From Chaetoceros tenuissimus (taxonomy: Eukaryota; Bacillariophyta; Thalassiosirophyceae; Chaetocerotales; Chaetocerotaceae), in contig BLLK01000074.1 of the NCBI GenBank assembly GCA_021927905.1, positions 496,001 to 560,000 of the forward strand: a DNA stretch of 64,000 nt, in the 5' to 3' direction. This document shows, in pieces, positions 9,604 through 19,694 of the stretch. The notes under the pieces are model-generated. The model made no database searches, was not told the origin of the DNA, and saw nothing but the letters and a program-made list of their open reading frames with translations. The position numbers were made by a program, and so were the translations under genes. The stretch's first letter is position 1. Each line of letters begins with the position of its first letter.

Positions 9604-10672
9604 TGCTGCTTGTTGATTCGTTAGTTGATTAGAAGACGTAGTAGTGAAGTGAAGTGAAGAATAGGAGAGCAGCAGCGAAGCAATTCTGTTTTCAATTGGA
9701 TAATAGCGACTTTTGGGCAAGAAAAGATTTGCTGTGTGCTGTGTTGCTCTTTTACTACAATGACGATGCATTAATACTAGTATGGAATAGTACGTACGTA
9801 GACATGTAACGCAAAACAAAACAGAGTATATTTCTCGATCTTCATAATTCAATCAATCGCATCCTGTTCATTACAACAGAGCCATGACGACATCTCAACA
9901 AGTATCCAACATCTCTATATTCCTTAGTAAAGTATTCATTACTTTATTGGTCATTTATGGTATTGGAAGGATACGATCTGCAATCATACATTGTCACTTG
10001 CAAAAGATTCATCAGAGACAAAAACAGGAAAAGGAAGAGAAAGAGCGACGAGATATTGAAGAAAAGGAGAATAAACAAGAACAAAATGATTCCAAAGAGA
10101 AAGATATACAGATAAAAGAAAGTAGAAGCAAGATAGTTCAACCGGAAATCATGCTCTGTCTACCCGTCAATAGTAGTAAGAACGAAACTCCACGACAAGA
10201 CGAAAGAAAGAAGCAATTTACAAACAAGGAAAAAGAAGAAGAATGGAGATGTGTCTGTGAAACTGGATTCTTACCGCCCGGTTTATTGAAAAACTTTGGA
10301 AATATGGAAGCTATGGTTAGAATGTCTACAGGGCAGTGTTATCATAAAACTACATGATATGATATATTTGTTGGCTGCTGTTGGCTGTTAGTATGATGTA
10401 GCACTATTAGTAGTATACAATTTGAAGATGAAATGAGGTGCATTAACGACGCCATATACATTGCAATTGTTACCAAGAACAAGGGTCAGTTGGAATGTCA
10501 GGAGCTATGTAGAAAAATGCAACGTCATGATAAGGATCTCAAGTCTCAACTACAGTATTGCAACATGTAGCAGTTGCTGCAAAATTCCAAAATGAGTGGC
10601 TTTTAGCACCACGTAGTTCGCAAGCACTTGCTGTTGAGCATTGCTCACTAATGGTCTACTGGTCATAGCAGA
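9480..10672. repeat. Segmental duplication, intact copy
   Basis: This block holds the PIG-S 5' end, the divergent promoter, the small membrane-protein gene and about 300 bp downstream. It recurs in the same orientation at about 20690-22245. Similarity is high over the coding part and downstream. It is interrupted in the second copy by the 20800-21175 insertion. Homology ends here just before the HSF 3' end. Confidence 0.88.
9884..10357 (+). CDS. Small single-pass membrane protein with a charged coiled coil, unknown function
   Basis: A 157-residue protein. Residues 8-32 form one hydrophobic helix (IFLSKVFITLLVIYGIGRIR). Then comes a Glu/Lys/Gln-rich predicted coiled coil (about 45-85), and a compact C-terminus with two Cys residues in WRCVCETGFLPPG and a third near the end. 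The start is supported by conservation in the duplicated copy at 21466, which begins identically with MTTSQQ. The C-terminal block is the best-conserved part between copies and so is probably the functional end. The gene is divergent from PIG-S with 280 bp between the starts. Apart from the copy in this window I recognise no family. Confidence 0.75.
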   Translation: MTTSQQVSNISIFLSKVFITLLVIYGIGRIRSAIIHCHLQKIHQRQKQEKEEKERRDIEEKENKQEQNDSKEKDIQIKESRSKIVQPEIMLCLPVNSSKNETPRQDERKKQFTNKEKEEEWRCVCETGFLPPGLLKNFGNMEAMVRMSTGQCYHKTT

Positions 10673-10720
10673 TAAAAACAAGTTTTATATAATATACAAT
10701 TATAAAATGAAAGGCAACAC
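10358..10720. other. Gene-poor stretch with the 3' end of a minus-strand remnant
   Basis: It continues the duplicated block. The minus strand near 10545-10650 matches the 3' end of the Cys-rich remnant at 22106-22385, here too diverged to code. The last 70 bp are AT-rich and form the 3' flank of the HSF gene. Confidence 0.5.
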
Positions 10721-11065
10721 TTATGAAATCTTCAATAAGCTATGCAAGAGTGAAATCTCCATACTACCAACACCAACATCTTCTTCTTGTAATGGCTCAC
10801 AGTCTGGTAATTGGAAAACTTCTTCCTCCTCCATATTGTATTGAGACTCGCCGTATTTGTCTTCAAGTAAGTCCTGAAATTGTGTACTATCCATTACTGT
10901 GTTTGAGTTGGACGAATTATCCGCCACTACCATCATCTCTTCGTCCTTTTTCTGGACATATGAGCATTCTTCTTCACGAGGTGTTACCATATGACTAGGA
11001 TTTCTTGAGATTTGATGAGGTATAGAAAGGTTGAAAATGGAAGTAGAGGGAGAGGAACTATAGCT
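10721..11065 (-). pseudogene. HSF gene, C-terminal half (split off by the retrotransposon)
   Basis: This is the 3' part of the heat-shock-factor gene whose DNA-binding half lies at 19690-20349. The 114 codons are in the same frame as the other half once one copy of the 5-bp target duplication is discounted. They encode a Ser-rich linker, then an acidic region (EEEE clusters, QFQDLLEDKYG) ending in MEISLLHSLLKIS, which resembles the acidic, bulky-hydrophobic activation regions of HSFs. The reading frame has no lesion, so the insertion appears to be the only and a recent cause of inactivation. On its own this half has no HSF start codon. Confidence 0.85.
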
Positions 11066-11070
11066 ATTGA
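11066..11070. repeat. Target site duplication ATTGA, left copy
   Basis: ATTGA directly abuts the TG of the left LTR. It is repeated at 19690-19694 directly after the CA of the right LTR. A 5-bp duplication is standard for Ty3/gypsy integration. Confidence 0.93.
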
Positions 11071-11606
11071 TGCCGAAGTTGTACGCGTAAAAGGCTGTGA
11101 AAAGAACTGTTGTGAAAAGAACTGTTTGAAAAACAATTTTATAAGCTTATTCGTTCTGATTGTAATTGCAGCTTCTTGTCGAGAAGCCTTCTCTCGATCA
11201 ATCTGGAGCTTTGTGCACCTTCCAGGATGCTCCAAGATGCTCCAAGGTTGTCAAGAGTGTCAAGGTAGCGTTCGCTATTCTTTAATTGCATCTGGTTTAA
11301 GCAGATGCTATCGTTTTCTTACTTCTACGTCATTAGTTTCCGATTTTTGGATGTCGTCATTTCAGTTTGCTTATCCCTTGTCACATAATTAGTCGCTCCT
11401 AACACTCTCATATATAATCTAGTATCTGATAGTAATCTTACTTTCTTCTCTTCGAATTGATGTCATCTATTCTGTATGTCGTTAGTAGGTAATACAATGC
11501 GATCTAATTATGACAATTGTGTGTGACGTTAGTAAACCGTTGAATAGCATGACGCGTGTCCAAATAAATTAGCACTATTTTAGCTTAGCAAGGGGCCTCT
11601 GCGGCA
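11071..11606 (-). repeat. 3' LTR of the gypsy element
   Basis: 536 bp, TGCCGAAG...TGCGGCA on the plus strand. It is nearly identical to 19154-19689; the visible difference is TTTGTGC here against TTCGTGC there. Confidence 0.96.
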
Positions 11607-11616
11607 TTCTCCTCCA
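11607..11616 (-). other. Polypurine tract of the gypsy element
   Basis: On the minus strand GGAGGAGAA lies immediately before the 3' LTR. This is the expected place and composition for the plus-strand primer of reverse transcription. Confidence 0.6.
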
Positions 11617-11673
11617 GCTAAAAAGGATAATTTATTTCTATTCCATATCTTGTATTGTCTTGTGTTCTCATCT

Positions 11674-14600
11674 CTATTCTTTCATTTCTTTCTCAATATA
11701 TGGCATGAGTCGCCTGATGTTAATTCTTTCGGTATAAGCCTTACGTTGAATACGAACTGTGCCATTTGTGTAAACTTGAGTAATTTCAAATGGTCCTTCA
11801 TACTTCCATTCGTATTTTCGAACAATTCCATCTGGAATGATTAAAACTTTATCTCCTACTGCATAATCATGCGAAACACGTGACTTGTTTTCTCGTTCAT
11901 TATCTTTGTTGATTTGTTGTTGCTTCGACTTCTGGATTGCAGACCAATTTGCTGTGTGAGCTATATTAAATATCATATCTCTGTGATGTACTAATTGAGC
12001 CGGACTAGCTTCTAATGTGCGATGATGTGAGCATCGAATTGCAAAGGCAACTTGAGCCAATATTTGACTCCAAGGATCCAAAGCATCAAAGATTATATTG
12101 TCTAATTCATGTGTACGAATCATGTTGTGTATTACTAGATGCACACGCTCCAGAATCGCATTTGCCTGAGGATTTTTGATTGTAGTTGTAACTGGTTTGA
12201 TTCCATAATCCTTTAATAATGGCAAAAAATCTTTTTTGAATTCAACTCCGTTGTCAAATATAACTCGTGTTGGTCTAGGATAACGGCTTAACCATGTCTG
12301 ATCAAATAATTGAGAGATGCGAGCACTTGATTTGTCCATAATTGTTGTTTTTGTTATGATATCATCTTCGTCATTGATAGAGGGTCTTCCTCTTTTCTTC
12401 TTTGGTTTCTTTTTTAATTCAATCGCTGCTGTTGGAACTTCCCTAATTTCGAACCAGCCTGTTGCTGTGTCAATCATTGTCATAGCACATAAGATCAATT
12501 TTACATTTTGAATCTTGCCGTCAACTTGACGTTGACGGGTTGAGATTGTATAAGGTCCAATCAAATCGACTGCCACTTCGTTCCATGGTTGAAGTGGAGG
12601 AAATTGTTTTGGAGGGAGTTTCCCATACTTAACCGTACGCTTTTTATATAGCTGACATTCTCTGCAGGCTTTGGTATACTCTTCAATGTCCTTTTGCATT
12701 CCGGGCCAAGCACAATGCATTTGCAATGTGCGTAAGAGCTTGTCTTTTCCTGGGTGCTGTAGGATCCAGTGATACCATTGAATTGCAGGAGTGGTAAGTG
12801 ATGGTGGGACATAGATGCGACCACGATAGGTCATGAGTCTTTCGTTGTCATACATCTTCACTCCATAACGACCTGACTTATCATTCTCAATTTTCTCCGC
12901 GGAGATTCTTTTAGTACTTAAATCTTGTTCTTGTGCTTTCCGTATACGCGTATACTCTAAGGGGAATCCTTCTTCATCATCATCATCGTGCAAGAAGATT
13001 TCATTCAATAAGGTTTCGAATTTTTCTTCTGATTCTGTAGTATCTTCATTGGTCATTAAAGGCAATCTGCTAAGGCTATCAGCCACTGTATTTGCTTCTC
13101 CTTTTATATATTTGATGATTGGGGAGAATTCTTCAATTATCATTCTCCAACGCATAACTCTTTGTGATTCACTTAACGCAGAATTGTAAGTGAGATTCAC
13201 ATGATCTGTAAATACTTCAATCTCAAAACCCAGTAATATAGTTCGGAATTCCTTTAATGTTTCAACGATACTCAATAATTCTTTCTCTGTAACTGTATAA
13301 TTCTTTTGGGCTTGGCTTAGCTTTCGGCTATAAAAGGCCAGCGGTCTTCCTTCTTGAGAGATTACTGCACCTAATTGTAGATCACTTGCATCTGTGTGTA
13401 TTGTAAATTTCTTTGAGAAGTCAGGGAAAGCAAGCATCGTCTCTTTAGCTATCAGTGCCTTAATATCTTTAAATGCTTTTTCGCAAGCTTGTGTCCACTG
13501 TATCCTCTTATTTTTTTTATTCTTTGTGTATCCTTTCGTTAAGTCTACTATTGGTGCCAGTACATGGCTTCTACGAGGCCATATGTCACGGTAATATTGG
13601 ATCATACCAATAAACCGTTTTACTTGTTTCATTGTTTTTGGTCTGTCTAGATTCAAAATCGCTTTTACTTTGGTTGGGTCTGGAGATATTCCTTTTGTGG
13701 ATATTTTGTATCCTAAATAAATCATTTCATCTTTCAGTAATTGAACTTTTTCTTTCTTGATTTTCAGTCCAGCCAGACGTAGTCTTTCTAATACTGTACG
13801 TAATTTCTGGAGATGATCGCGAGCGTCCCCAAAGCTGATGATCAATATGTCATCAATATAAGCTCTGATGTAGGGCAAATCGCCAATCAACTCATGAATT
13901 TTGTTTTGAAATATACTTGGCGCTGTGGCTAGTCCCATGGGCAATCTTGTATAAGAATACTGACCATAAGGCGTAGTAATTGTGCAAATCTGTTGGGCTT
14001 TTGATGTCAATGGGATGTGATGATATCCTAGACTGATGTCAATTGCAGTCACATACGTGAACTGCTCCATTTTTCCTAATAAATCGCTAATTGGAGGGAT
14101 TGGGTATGGTTTTTTCTTTATTCTCAAATTCAATTGGCGAAAGTCACAGAGAAAACGAACGTTACCATCTTTCTTTGGAATAAGAAAGGCCGGTGATGCC
14201 CATTCAGAATTTATTGTTCGTTTTAGGATTCCCAGATCCACAAACCTCTGAATTTCAGCTTTGAATTTGTCTTCGTGAATTTTTGCAACTGGAAATGGTC
14301 TTGCAGCATATGGGTGTATATTCTCTTTCAATTCAATATCAATGGGTGCACAATTCCACAGGCCTAGATCTCCCTGAAACACTTGTTCATTCTCTGTTAG
14401 AATTTGAAATAGAAATTTTCTGTTTTCTTGATTTAATTTTGGGATCTCTTGAACCCATTTTGCAATGTCGACTTCTTCCTCATGTTTGATATCTAGAATT
14501 TCTTGAACTCTATCGGTTGCTTCCAAAGATAGTTTAGATTCTAGGACATACTCATGTGCCAAGTGTTCTTCCGACTTAATAGAAAAATCTTTTTCTGGGA

Positions 14601-15105
14601 CACGCATTGGAATTATCATTCCATGCCACAGGATTACTCTTTTTTCAAAATCCATTTTTATGCCTAGCTCACAGAGTAGATCTCTGCCCATTATGATATC
14701 ATAACAGTGATCCCCTTCGTCGACTATAAAATTCCATTTGATACGTCGTTTCGTCGTGAATTCGCATAAGGTAAACTCCAGTTGAAGCTTTTTGTTTAAG
14801 GTTTTCGTGCCGTTTCCAGTGATGAACGCCATATTCTTACACATTTCCATCTTTCCTAAATGCGACCATTTTCTTTTAATTAGACTATCGCTGCAACCAG
14901 AATCCATAAGGACTCTTAAAAAGGTATTTGTGGTCACATATCTATTTTCTTCATTCTTCTTTGTAATGTTTGCAATTGTAATGGTGGTTGGATGTAGAGA
15001 CTGAAGTTTCTTATTCGTAGATAAAGATTTTATATTACGTTTAGGATTGCTATTTGTAAATTGCTCTCCTTCGTAATTATCAACCTTTCTCTTACGAGCA
15101 AACAT
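11674..15105 (-). CDS. pol: Gypsy pol: protease, reverse transcriptase, RNase H, integrase
   Basis: A long frame of about 1143 residues. An aspartic protease (LMDSGCSDSLI) comes first, near residue 67. Reverse transcriptase follows, with LPMGLATAPSIFQ and the catalytic YIDDIL box (about 385-415). RNase H has HTDASDLQLGAV and DHVNLTY. The integrase has an HHCC zinc finger (CAWPGMQKDIEEYTKACREC), a DDE core starting at VDLIGP with FDNGVEF and NPQANAILERVH, and a C-terminal GPY/F-like segment (YEGPFEITQVY). No chromodomain was recognised. The element is treated here as a transposon fossil or resident, not a host gene. Confidence 0.93.
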   Translation of the reverse strand: MFARKRKVDNYEGEQFTNSNPKRNIKSLSTNKKLQSLHPTTITIANITKKNEENRYVTTNTFLRVLMDSGCSDSLIKRKWSHLGKMEMCKNMAFITGNGTKTLNKKLQLEFTLCEFTTKRRIKWNFIVDEGDHCYDIIMGRDLLCELGIKMDFEKRVILWHGMIIPMRVPEKDFSIKSEEHLAHEYVLESKLSLEATDRVQEILDIKHEEEVDIAKWVQEIPKLNQENRKFLFQILTENEQVFQGDLGLWNCAPIDIELKENIHPYAARPFPVAKIHEDKFKAEIQRFVDLGILKRTINSEWASPAFLIPKKDGNVRFLCDFRQLNLRIKKKPYPIPPISDLLGKMEQFTYVTAIDISLGYHHIPLTSKAQQICTITTPYGQYSYTRLPMGLATAPSIFQNKIHELIGDLPYIRAYIDDILIISFGDARDHLQKLRTVLERLRLAGLKIKKEKVQLLKDEMIYLGYKISTKGISPDPTKVKAILNLDRPKTMKQVKRFIGMIQYYRDIWPRRSHVLAPIVDLTKGYTKNKKNKRIQWTQACEKAFKDIKALIAKETMLAFPDFSKKFTIHTDASDLQLGAVISQEGRPLAFYSRKLSQAQKNYTVTEKELLSIVETLKEFRTILLGFEIEVFTDHVNLTYNSALSESQRVMRWRMIIEEFSPIIKYIKGEANTVADSLSRLPLMTNEDTTESEEKFETLLNEIFLHDDDDEEGFPLEYTRIRKAQEQDLSTKRISAEKIENDKSGRYGVKMYDNERLMTYRGRIYVPPSLTTPAIQWYHWILQHPGKDKLLRTLQMHCAWPGMQKDIEEYTKACRECQLYKKRTVKYGKLPPKQFPPLQPWNEVAVDLIGPYTISTRQRQVDGKIQNVKLILCAMTMIDTATGWFEIREVPTAAIELKKKPKKKRGRPSINDEDDIITKTTIMDKSSARISQLFDQTWLSRYPRPTRVIFDNGVEFKKDFLPLLKDYGIKPVTTTIKNPQANAILERVHLVIHNMIRTHELDNIIFDALDPWSQILAQVAFAIRCSHHRTLEASPAQLVHHRDMIFNIAHTANWSAIQKSKQQQINKDNERENKSRVSHDYAVGDKVLIIPDGIVRKYEWKYEGPFEITQVYTNGTVRIQRKAYTERINIRRLMPYIEKEMKE

Positions 15106-15132
15106 TAAAATTTCTCCACATCTACCTATTTC

Positions 15133-18100
15133 CTATGCATCGCTCATCTCCTCATAAACATGTCCACAATAATTCTTTACATTGGAATGGATGAAGTTTT
15201 GGCGAGGCTGAGACTTTTGGTAAGTGACATTATTTCTATTGTTGCCTTGATTGTTTCTATTGGATTGCTGGAAGTTTCCTCTGCCTTGAAATTGGAATTG
15301 TCTTCCGTTACGATTCTGATTATGGTGCTGTCTTCGTTGCTGATTCTGCTGCTGATGATTGAATCTCTGTCTCGCATTCGTATCTCTGGACTCTCTCTTT
15401 GGATTATGATAGGTTCTTCTGTCGATCCATCTTCTTCCAATTGGTGCCTTGTTCAAGCAATCTTTCTCCAAGTGACTATGAGCCGAGTCAATCAAACCGA
15501 GACTCAAGCAGTGTTGGCAAGGGGTCTTTTTCTTCTTGAAGGCTCTTGGACCTTTGATGAAACCTTTGGTACTTGTAGAAAAACCTTTTCCTGGAATGAA
15601 ATATTCATTCTTCAAAGGTGGAGCTGGAGGAAGAAACTTCATCAGTAGCTCATTTAGTCGAATGATTTCATTCCTTACTCTTTCTACATCCCAACTCATT
15701 ACCTCCGAGTCTTTTAGAAGTTCGTACATGATCTCGTCGTCTTGAGCAAGTGCAAGCATCCTGTTTTTATCTGCAGGGGAGGTCCTTTTGTTGTATTGAA
15801 CGATGCTGTTTGGGTTTTCATCGCAAACCTCAAGCCAATCGATCATACCTTCCACATAATTCAAGTAGTCAACAATGGGCATGGTTCTAGGACGGGTGAT
15901 CACGACAACAATGTAATTGTATAGCCATTCTGCAATGTACGGAGCATTATCTCCAGCAATCTTTCCTTGAATTCCACGCAGGATATGGATCATGTAATAA
16001 CGAGCATGACTGGCATAGTCTTTTGTTTCCAATCTTTTCTTCAATTCAGCAAGAGGCAACTTTTGCGGTCCCTGCGACAACAATTGAACTATATTACTCA
16101 AATGCGCCTTGATTCCACTAACCAGCAATTTTCTCATTCCCTCGTCTAGCTTTTGTCCATCAGGATCCAGGCAATTCTTCTCTGCATTTTCTAGAATATG
16201 CAATGCATCTCTTTCACTTTCGTTAATCATGCAACTAAAATTTGCATCGTAAGGCATCAAGGTTGCTTGCTTTTCCAGAAATTTCTGCTTCCATTTTCTC
16301 TCTTCCTCTTCTGAAGCAAAAGAAAGATCGTGCTCCTGAGCACCATCAGGATATCCACAAGTTTTCTTTAAATCTTCAAGAGAAACTGTGTAGAAATCAA
16401 CTTTCACATTATTCATCTCAGGCTGAAAATGTTCCCACTTTGTTAATGAAGAATACATATAAGTCAACTGCTTGTCCGTCAAGTTTCTTGGACCAATTCT
16501 ATATTCTGCAGGCAGGAAGAATCTCCATGGTTGGTCTCTATCGCCTTTGATGAATCTCGTATCGTCCCAATATTTCTTGTTCCAAAAAATATACTTGTGT
16601 CTGAACTGTAGAACTCGCTTCTGAACATCAAGGTCTTCGGACTCGAAAAAGGTTTCTCTTTTTGGTAAACCATACCAGCAAGGTGGTGATGGGAACAACT
16701 CATTTGCCAAGGTAACAAGCACCAAAGAAAGACATGATTCTTTCTCCTCGCAATAGAAGCAATTTCTTGTAGGGTCGAAAAGTAATTGAACCTGTCCTTC
16801 TCCTGTAACTTGCAATCCGTCCGTCGAAACATGACTCTTTGCTTGGAGTTCTCGAACCAATATTTTCCTAGCATCATTCAATAGTTGTTGACACATGTCA
16901 AGGTTCTCTAAATGACCATCCTTTGACTCAGGATTCCAATGATCTTTAACCATGCCATAAGCTGCTTTATGTTGCAGGCTCTGCTCTGCCTGCATCTTCC
17001 TTTCTAGAGCCGAAGTAATCATACGGTATTGATGTACGATATCATTGTACGTCTGATCATATATACCTTCCTTCGTATCTATCTTCTCCTTCCAATTTGA
17101 GAACTCCTCCATATCTTTAAGACTTCTAGGCGGTAGGTTCTTAGCTGCTAAGGCCTTCATTCTCGGAAGTAACTCCGAAAGTACTGACTCTATCCATCCA
17201 ATTGGAGAAGAGAACATCACGTCTGCTAGGGTTCGCACCAGATAATAAACCTCTCTGTGTCTGCAAGTAGGGTGATCCTTATCCATAACACCAAAGAATG
17301 TCTCATGATTCAACTCTACTGAATGTAATCCCGTAGAAACTGAATCAGCATCACTGTTCTCCTCCATACTTGGCTTGGCAGCCGGCTTCTTATCCATTTC
17401 ATCAAAATCCATGCCATCTAGTTGAAGCTTCTCTTCGAATATTTCTCCTAGGTTCTCATTGATGGCTTCTGTGACTACTGAAAAGGCATCCATATCTTCA
17501 CTTGAGAGAGAAAGTAATTCCGACAATAGTAGATTCTCTTCGTAACATCTACTACAGATAGGCGTTCCATAGTACATATCTGGGTCTGCTTCCTTGAGCT
17601 TGCACAAAGAACATAGGATCAAAATTGGGTCTTGAAGGAACCATTCAAGATTCTTATCCCCCATAAGAACTTCCCTCGGATAAATAGGCTCCAGTAGTTC
17701 CTCACTTTGTTTGATGCAGGCCTTCGCATCTCCTACTAATTTGGACTCCTCGAGAGACTTCTTGGCATGCCTTCCCAATGGTTTTGAACCCTTTCTCTCT
17801 CTCTTACCCTTTCCTTTCTTCTTTCCTCTCATTGATATCTTAGTCACGGAACGGTCATTGTTCTCATCCAGGACTGAACTTTTCGCAGGACTGGAAAAAT
17901 TTTTAGATGGTTCTGGTGACCCGCTCGTGACTGCTCTGGCTAAACTGGTAAGAGCAATTTCTCCCGATTTCTTAGTTCCAGAGCCAGAATTTCCTCTCTC
18001 AAAACCGTGCAAAAATATCTCACCCTGTATTTTTGACGGAACAGAATTTTTATCATCCTCCTCGGTAGGATCCCCCTGAAATTTTTCCCCATCAGGAGAA

Positions 18101-18738
18101 ATCTCAACCGACATCTCCTTCTCATCAGTAGGCCCCTCTACTGACATATCCTCCTCAGTAGGCTCTTTAGTCGATACTTCCCTATCGTGTTGACTCTCAC
18201 TTACTGAATCCATTCTTTCGTGGACATGATCCTCTCCCATGTAAGGATTCATTTGTGGTTCCACTGGGGCATTTCTAGCAATCTCCTCTGCTCTTGCAAT
18301 TTCTGCCTCCACCTCCATCAACTTGGTCTTCATCGCCTTATTGATGATTCCTTCTACTCTCTCCATTACTTGGATGATCTTGGCTCTGTTAGTACCTTCT
18401 TTTTTTCTCTCCTTTTCCAAGAAATCGTCGAGCCAAACAGATACATCTTGCAAATTTTCGACGGAAAAGTATCTCATCGTAGCAAGATATTTGAACAGGT
18501 ACCCGACTTCAGTTTTGACTTTGCTATCGAGCTCCTCCATGGCCATCAACCCATCTGATGCTGCCATTTCATTCTCTACACCACGAACGATCTCTTCTAG
18601 ATCCTGCTTGGCTCCACCTTTCAAGGCCGAACGAAGGAAAAGAATCACATGAATCTCTTTCGGGATGGTAGGATCGTTAGCATACTTCTCGTTCGCATAG
18701 CTCTTAGCTAAACGGATGATTTCGCCCAATTTATGCAA
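15133..18738 (-). CDS. gag: Gypsy gag-region protein, unusually long
   Basis: A frame of about 1201 residues upstream of pol. A zinc-knuckle-like cluster (CQHC...H....C) lies near the C-terminus, followed by an Asn/Gln/Arg-rich tail, as in nucleocapsid regions. Two further Cys clusters occur in the middle: CSLC...CSRC and CFYCEEKESC. The first third is acidic and low in complexity, with Glu/Asp/Ser blocks. The length is well above the 300-500 residues common for gypsy Gag proteins. Homology to known capsid folds cannot be judged by eye; the assignment rests on position and the C-terminal zinc knuckle. Confidence 0.75.
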   Translation of the reverse strand: MHKLGEIIRLAKSYANEKYANDPTIPKEIHVILFLRSALKGGAKQDLEEIVRGVENEMAASDGLMAMEELDSKVKTEVGYLFKYLATMRYFSVENLQDVSVWLDDFLEKERKKEGTNRAKIIQVMERVEGIINKAMKTKLMEVEAEIARAEEIARNAPVEPQMNPYMGEDHVHERMDSVSESQHDREVSTKEPTEEDMSVEGPTDEKEMSVEISPDGEKFQGDPTEEDDKNSVPSKIQGEIFLHGFERGNSGSGTKKSGEIALTSLARAVTSGSPEPSKNFSSPAKSSVLDENNDRSVTKISMRGKKKGKGKRERKGSKPLGRHAKKSLEESKLVGDAKACIKQSEELLEPIYPREVLMGDKNLEWFLQDPILILCSLCKLKEADPDMYYGTPICSRCYEENLLLSELLSLSSEDMDAFSVVTEAINENLGEIFEEKLQLDGMDFDEMDKKPAAKPSMEENSDADSVSTGLHSVELNHETFFGVMDKDHPTCRHREVYYLVRTLADVMFSSPIGWIESVLSELLPRMKALAAKNLPPRSLKDMEEFSNWKEKIDTKEGIYDQTYNDIVHQYRMITSALERKMQAEQSLQHKAAYGMVKDHWNPESKDGHLENLDMCQQLLNDARKILVRELQAKSHVSTDGLQVTGEGQVQLLFDPTRNCFYCEEKESCLSLVLVTLANELFPSPPCWYGLPKRETFFESEDLDVQKRVLQFRHKYIFWNKKYWDDTRFIKGDRDQPWRFFLPAEYRIGPRNLTDKQLTYMYSSLTKWEHFQPEMNNVKVDFYTVSLEDLKKTCGYPDGAQEHDLSFASEEEERKWKQKFLEKQATLMPYDANFSCMINESERDALHILENAEKNCLDPDGQKLDEGMRKLLVSGIKAHLSNIVQLLSQGPQKLPLAELKKRLETKDYASHARYYMIHILRGIQGKIAGDNAPYIAEWLYNYIVVVITRPRTMPIVDYLNYVEGMIDWLEVCDENPNSIVQYNKRTSPADKNRMLALAQDDEIMYELLKDSEVMSWDVERVRNEIIRLNELLMKFLPPAPPLKNEYFIPGKGFSTSTKGFIKGPRAFKKKKTPCQHCLSLGLIDSAHSHLEKDCLNKAPIGRRWIDRRTYHNPKRESRDTNARQRFNHQQQNQQRRQHHNQNRNGRQFQFQGRGNFQQSNRNNQGNNRNNVTYQKSQPRQNFIHSNVKNYCGHVYEEMSDA

Positions 18739-19153
18739 GGATTCAAGGTTGTTGAAGTCAGAGAAGCAAGGAATGTTATCTTCCGAGGTACGAGCAATAG
18801 TGGAGCCATGTTAGCCAGTGGACACTGTCTCCTTGATATTAACTCCATGATCATAGGTCTTGGCCTTGTTCTTAGGGGGTAGACGAACTGGAAGGTAACG
18901 AATTTGTTTGATATCCTGGACATTGGTTTCTCCAGGATGGAGAACTCTGGTGAAGAACCGAGGCTTTCCAGAGGAGGTGCCAGGTCCCAAGTAAGGGGCA
19001 GGGTTGCTTGTCTCATTGCCAAGTGGGGCTTGAGACAAAGGTTGGTAACGAGCAGAGCTCGAAACAAGGTTGGAGTTCTTACGATTGGATTGCATGGTAA
19101 GAACTAAAGACTTCGATACTTAGTAATAAAACTAAACGCAAATAACGTTATAA

Positions 19154-19689
19154 TGCCGAAGTTGTACGCGTAAAAGGCTGTGAAAAGAACTGTTGTGAAA
19201 AGAACTGTTTGAAAAACAATTTTATAAGCTTATTCGTTCTGATTGTAATTGCAGCTTCTTGTCGAGAAGCCTTCTCTCGATCAATCTGGAGCTTCGTGCA
19301 CCTTCCAGGATGCTCCAAGATGCTCCAAGGTTGTCAAGAGTGTCAAGGTAGCGTTCGCTATTCTTTAATTGCATCTGGTTTAAGCAGATGCTATCGTTTT
19401 CTTACTTCTACGTCATTAGTTTCCGATTTTTGGATGTCGTCATTTCAGTTTGCTTATCCCTTGTCACATAATTAGTCGCTCCTAACACTCTCATATATAA
19501 TCTAGTATCTGATAGTAATCTTACTTTCTTCTCTTCGAATTGATGTCATCTATTCTGTATGTCGTTAGTAGGTAATACAATGCGATCTAATTATGACAAT
19601 TGTGTGTGACGTTAGTAAACCGTTGAATAGCATGACGCGTGTCCAAATAAATTAGCACTATTTTAGCTTAGCAAGGGGCCTCTGCGGCA
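19154..19689 (-). repeat. 5' LTR of the gypsy element
   Basis: 536 bp, same ends as the left LTR. It supplies the transcription start region for the element on the minus strand, and on the host side it abuts the HSF DNA-binding half. Confidence 0.96.
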
Positions 19690-19694
19690 ATTGA
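19690..19694. repeat. Target site duplication ATTGA, right copy
   Basis: Matches 11066-11070 and marks the host-element junction within the HSF coding frame. Confidence 0.93.

Larger units (their letters stand above)
11071..19689 (-). mobile_element. Ty3/gypsy LTR retrotransposon, apparently whole and young
   Basis: The 8619-bp element reads on the minus strand: 5' LTR (19154-19689), gag region, pol region, 3' LTR (11071-11606). The pol order protease, reverse transcriptase, RNase H, integrase defines Ty3/gypsy (Metaviridae). The LTRs are 536 bp each, begin TG and end CA, and differ at about one position by eye, so insertion is very recent on an evolutionary scale. A 5-bp target duplication flanks it, and it sits inside a host HSF gene. 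A primer-binding site beginning TGG was not recognised next to the 5' LTR; a polypurine tract is visible next to the 3' LTR. No envelope-like frame was seen. Confidence 0.96.

Noticed and set aside
9604-9852. 83-codon N-terminal extension of PIG-S
   Set aside because: It would put the first membrane helix internally and lies in the shared promoter.
19130-19153. Primer-binding site next to the 5' LTR
   Set aside because: The sequence does not start with TGG and no tRNA 3' end could be matched by eye.
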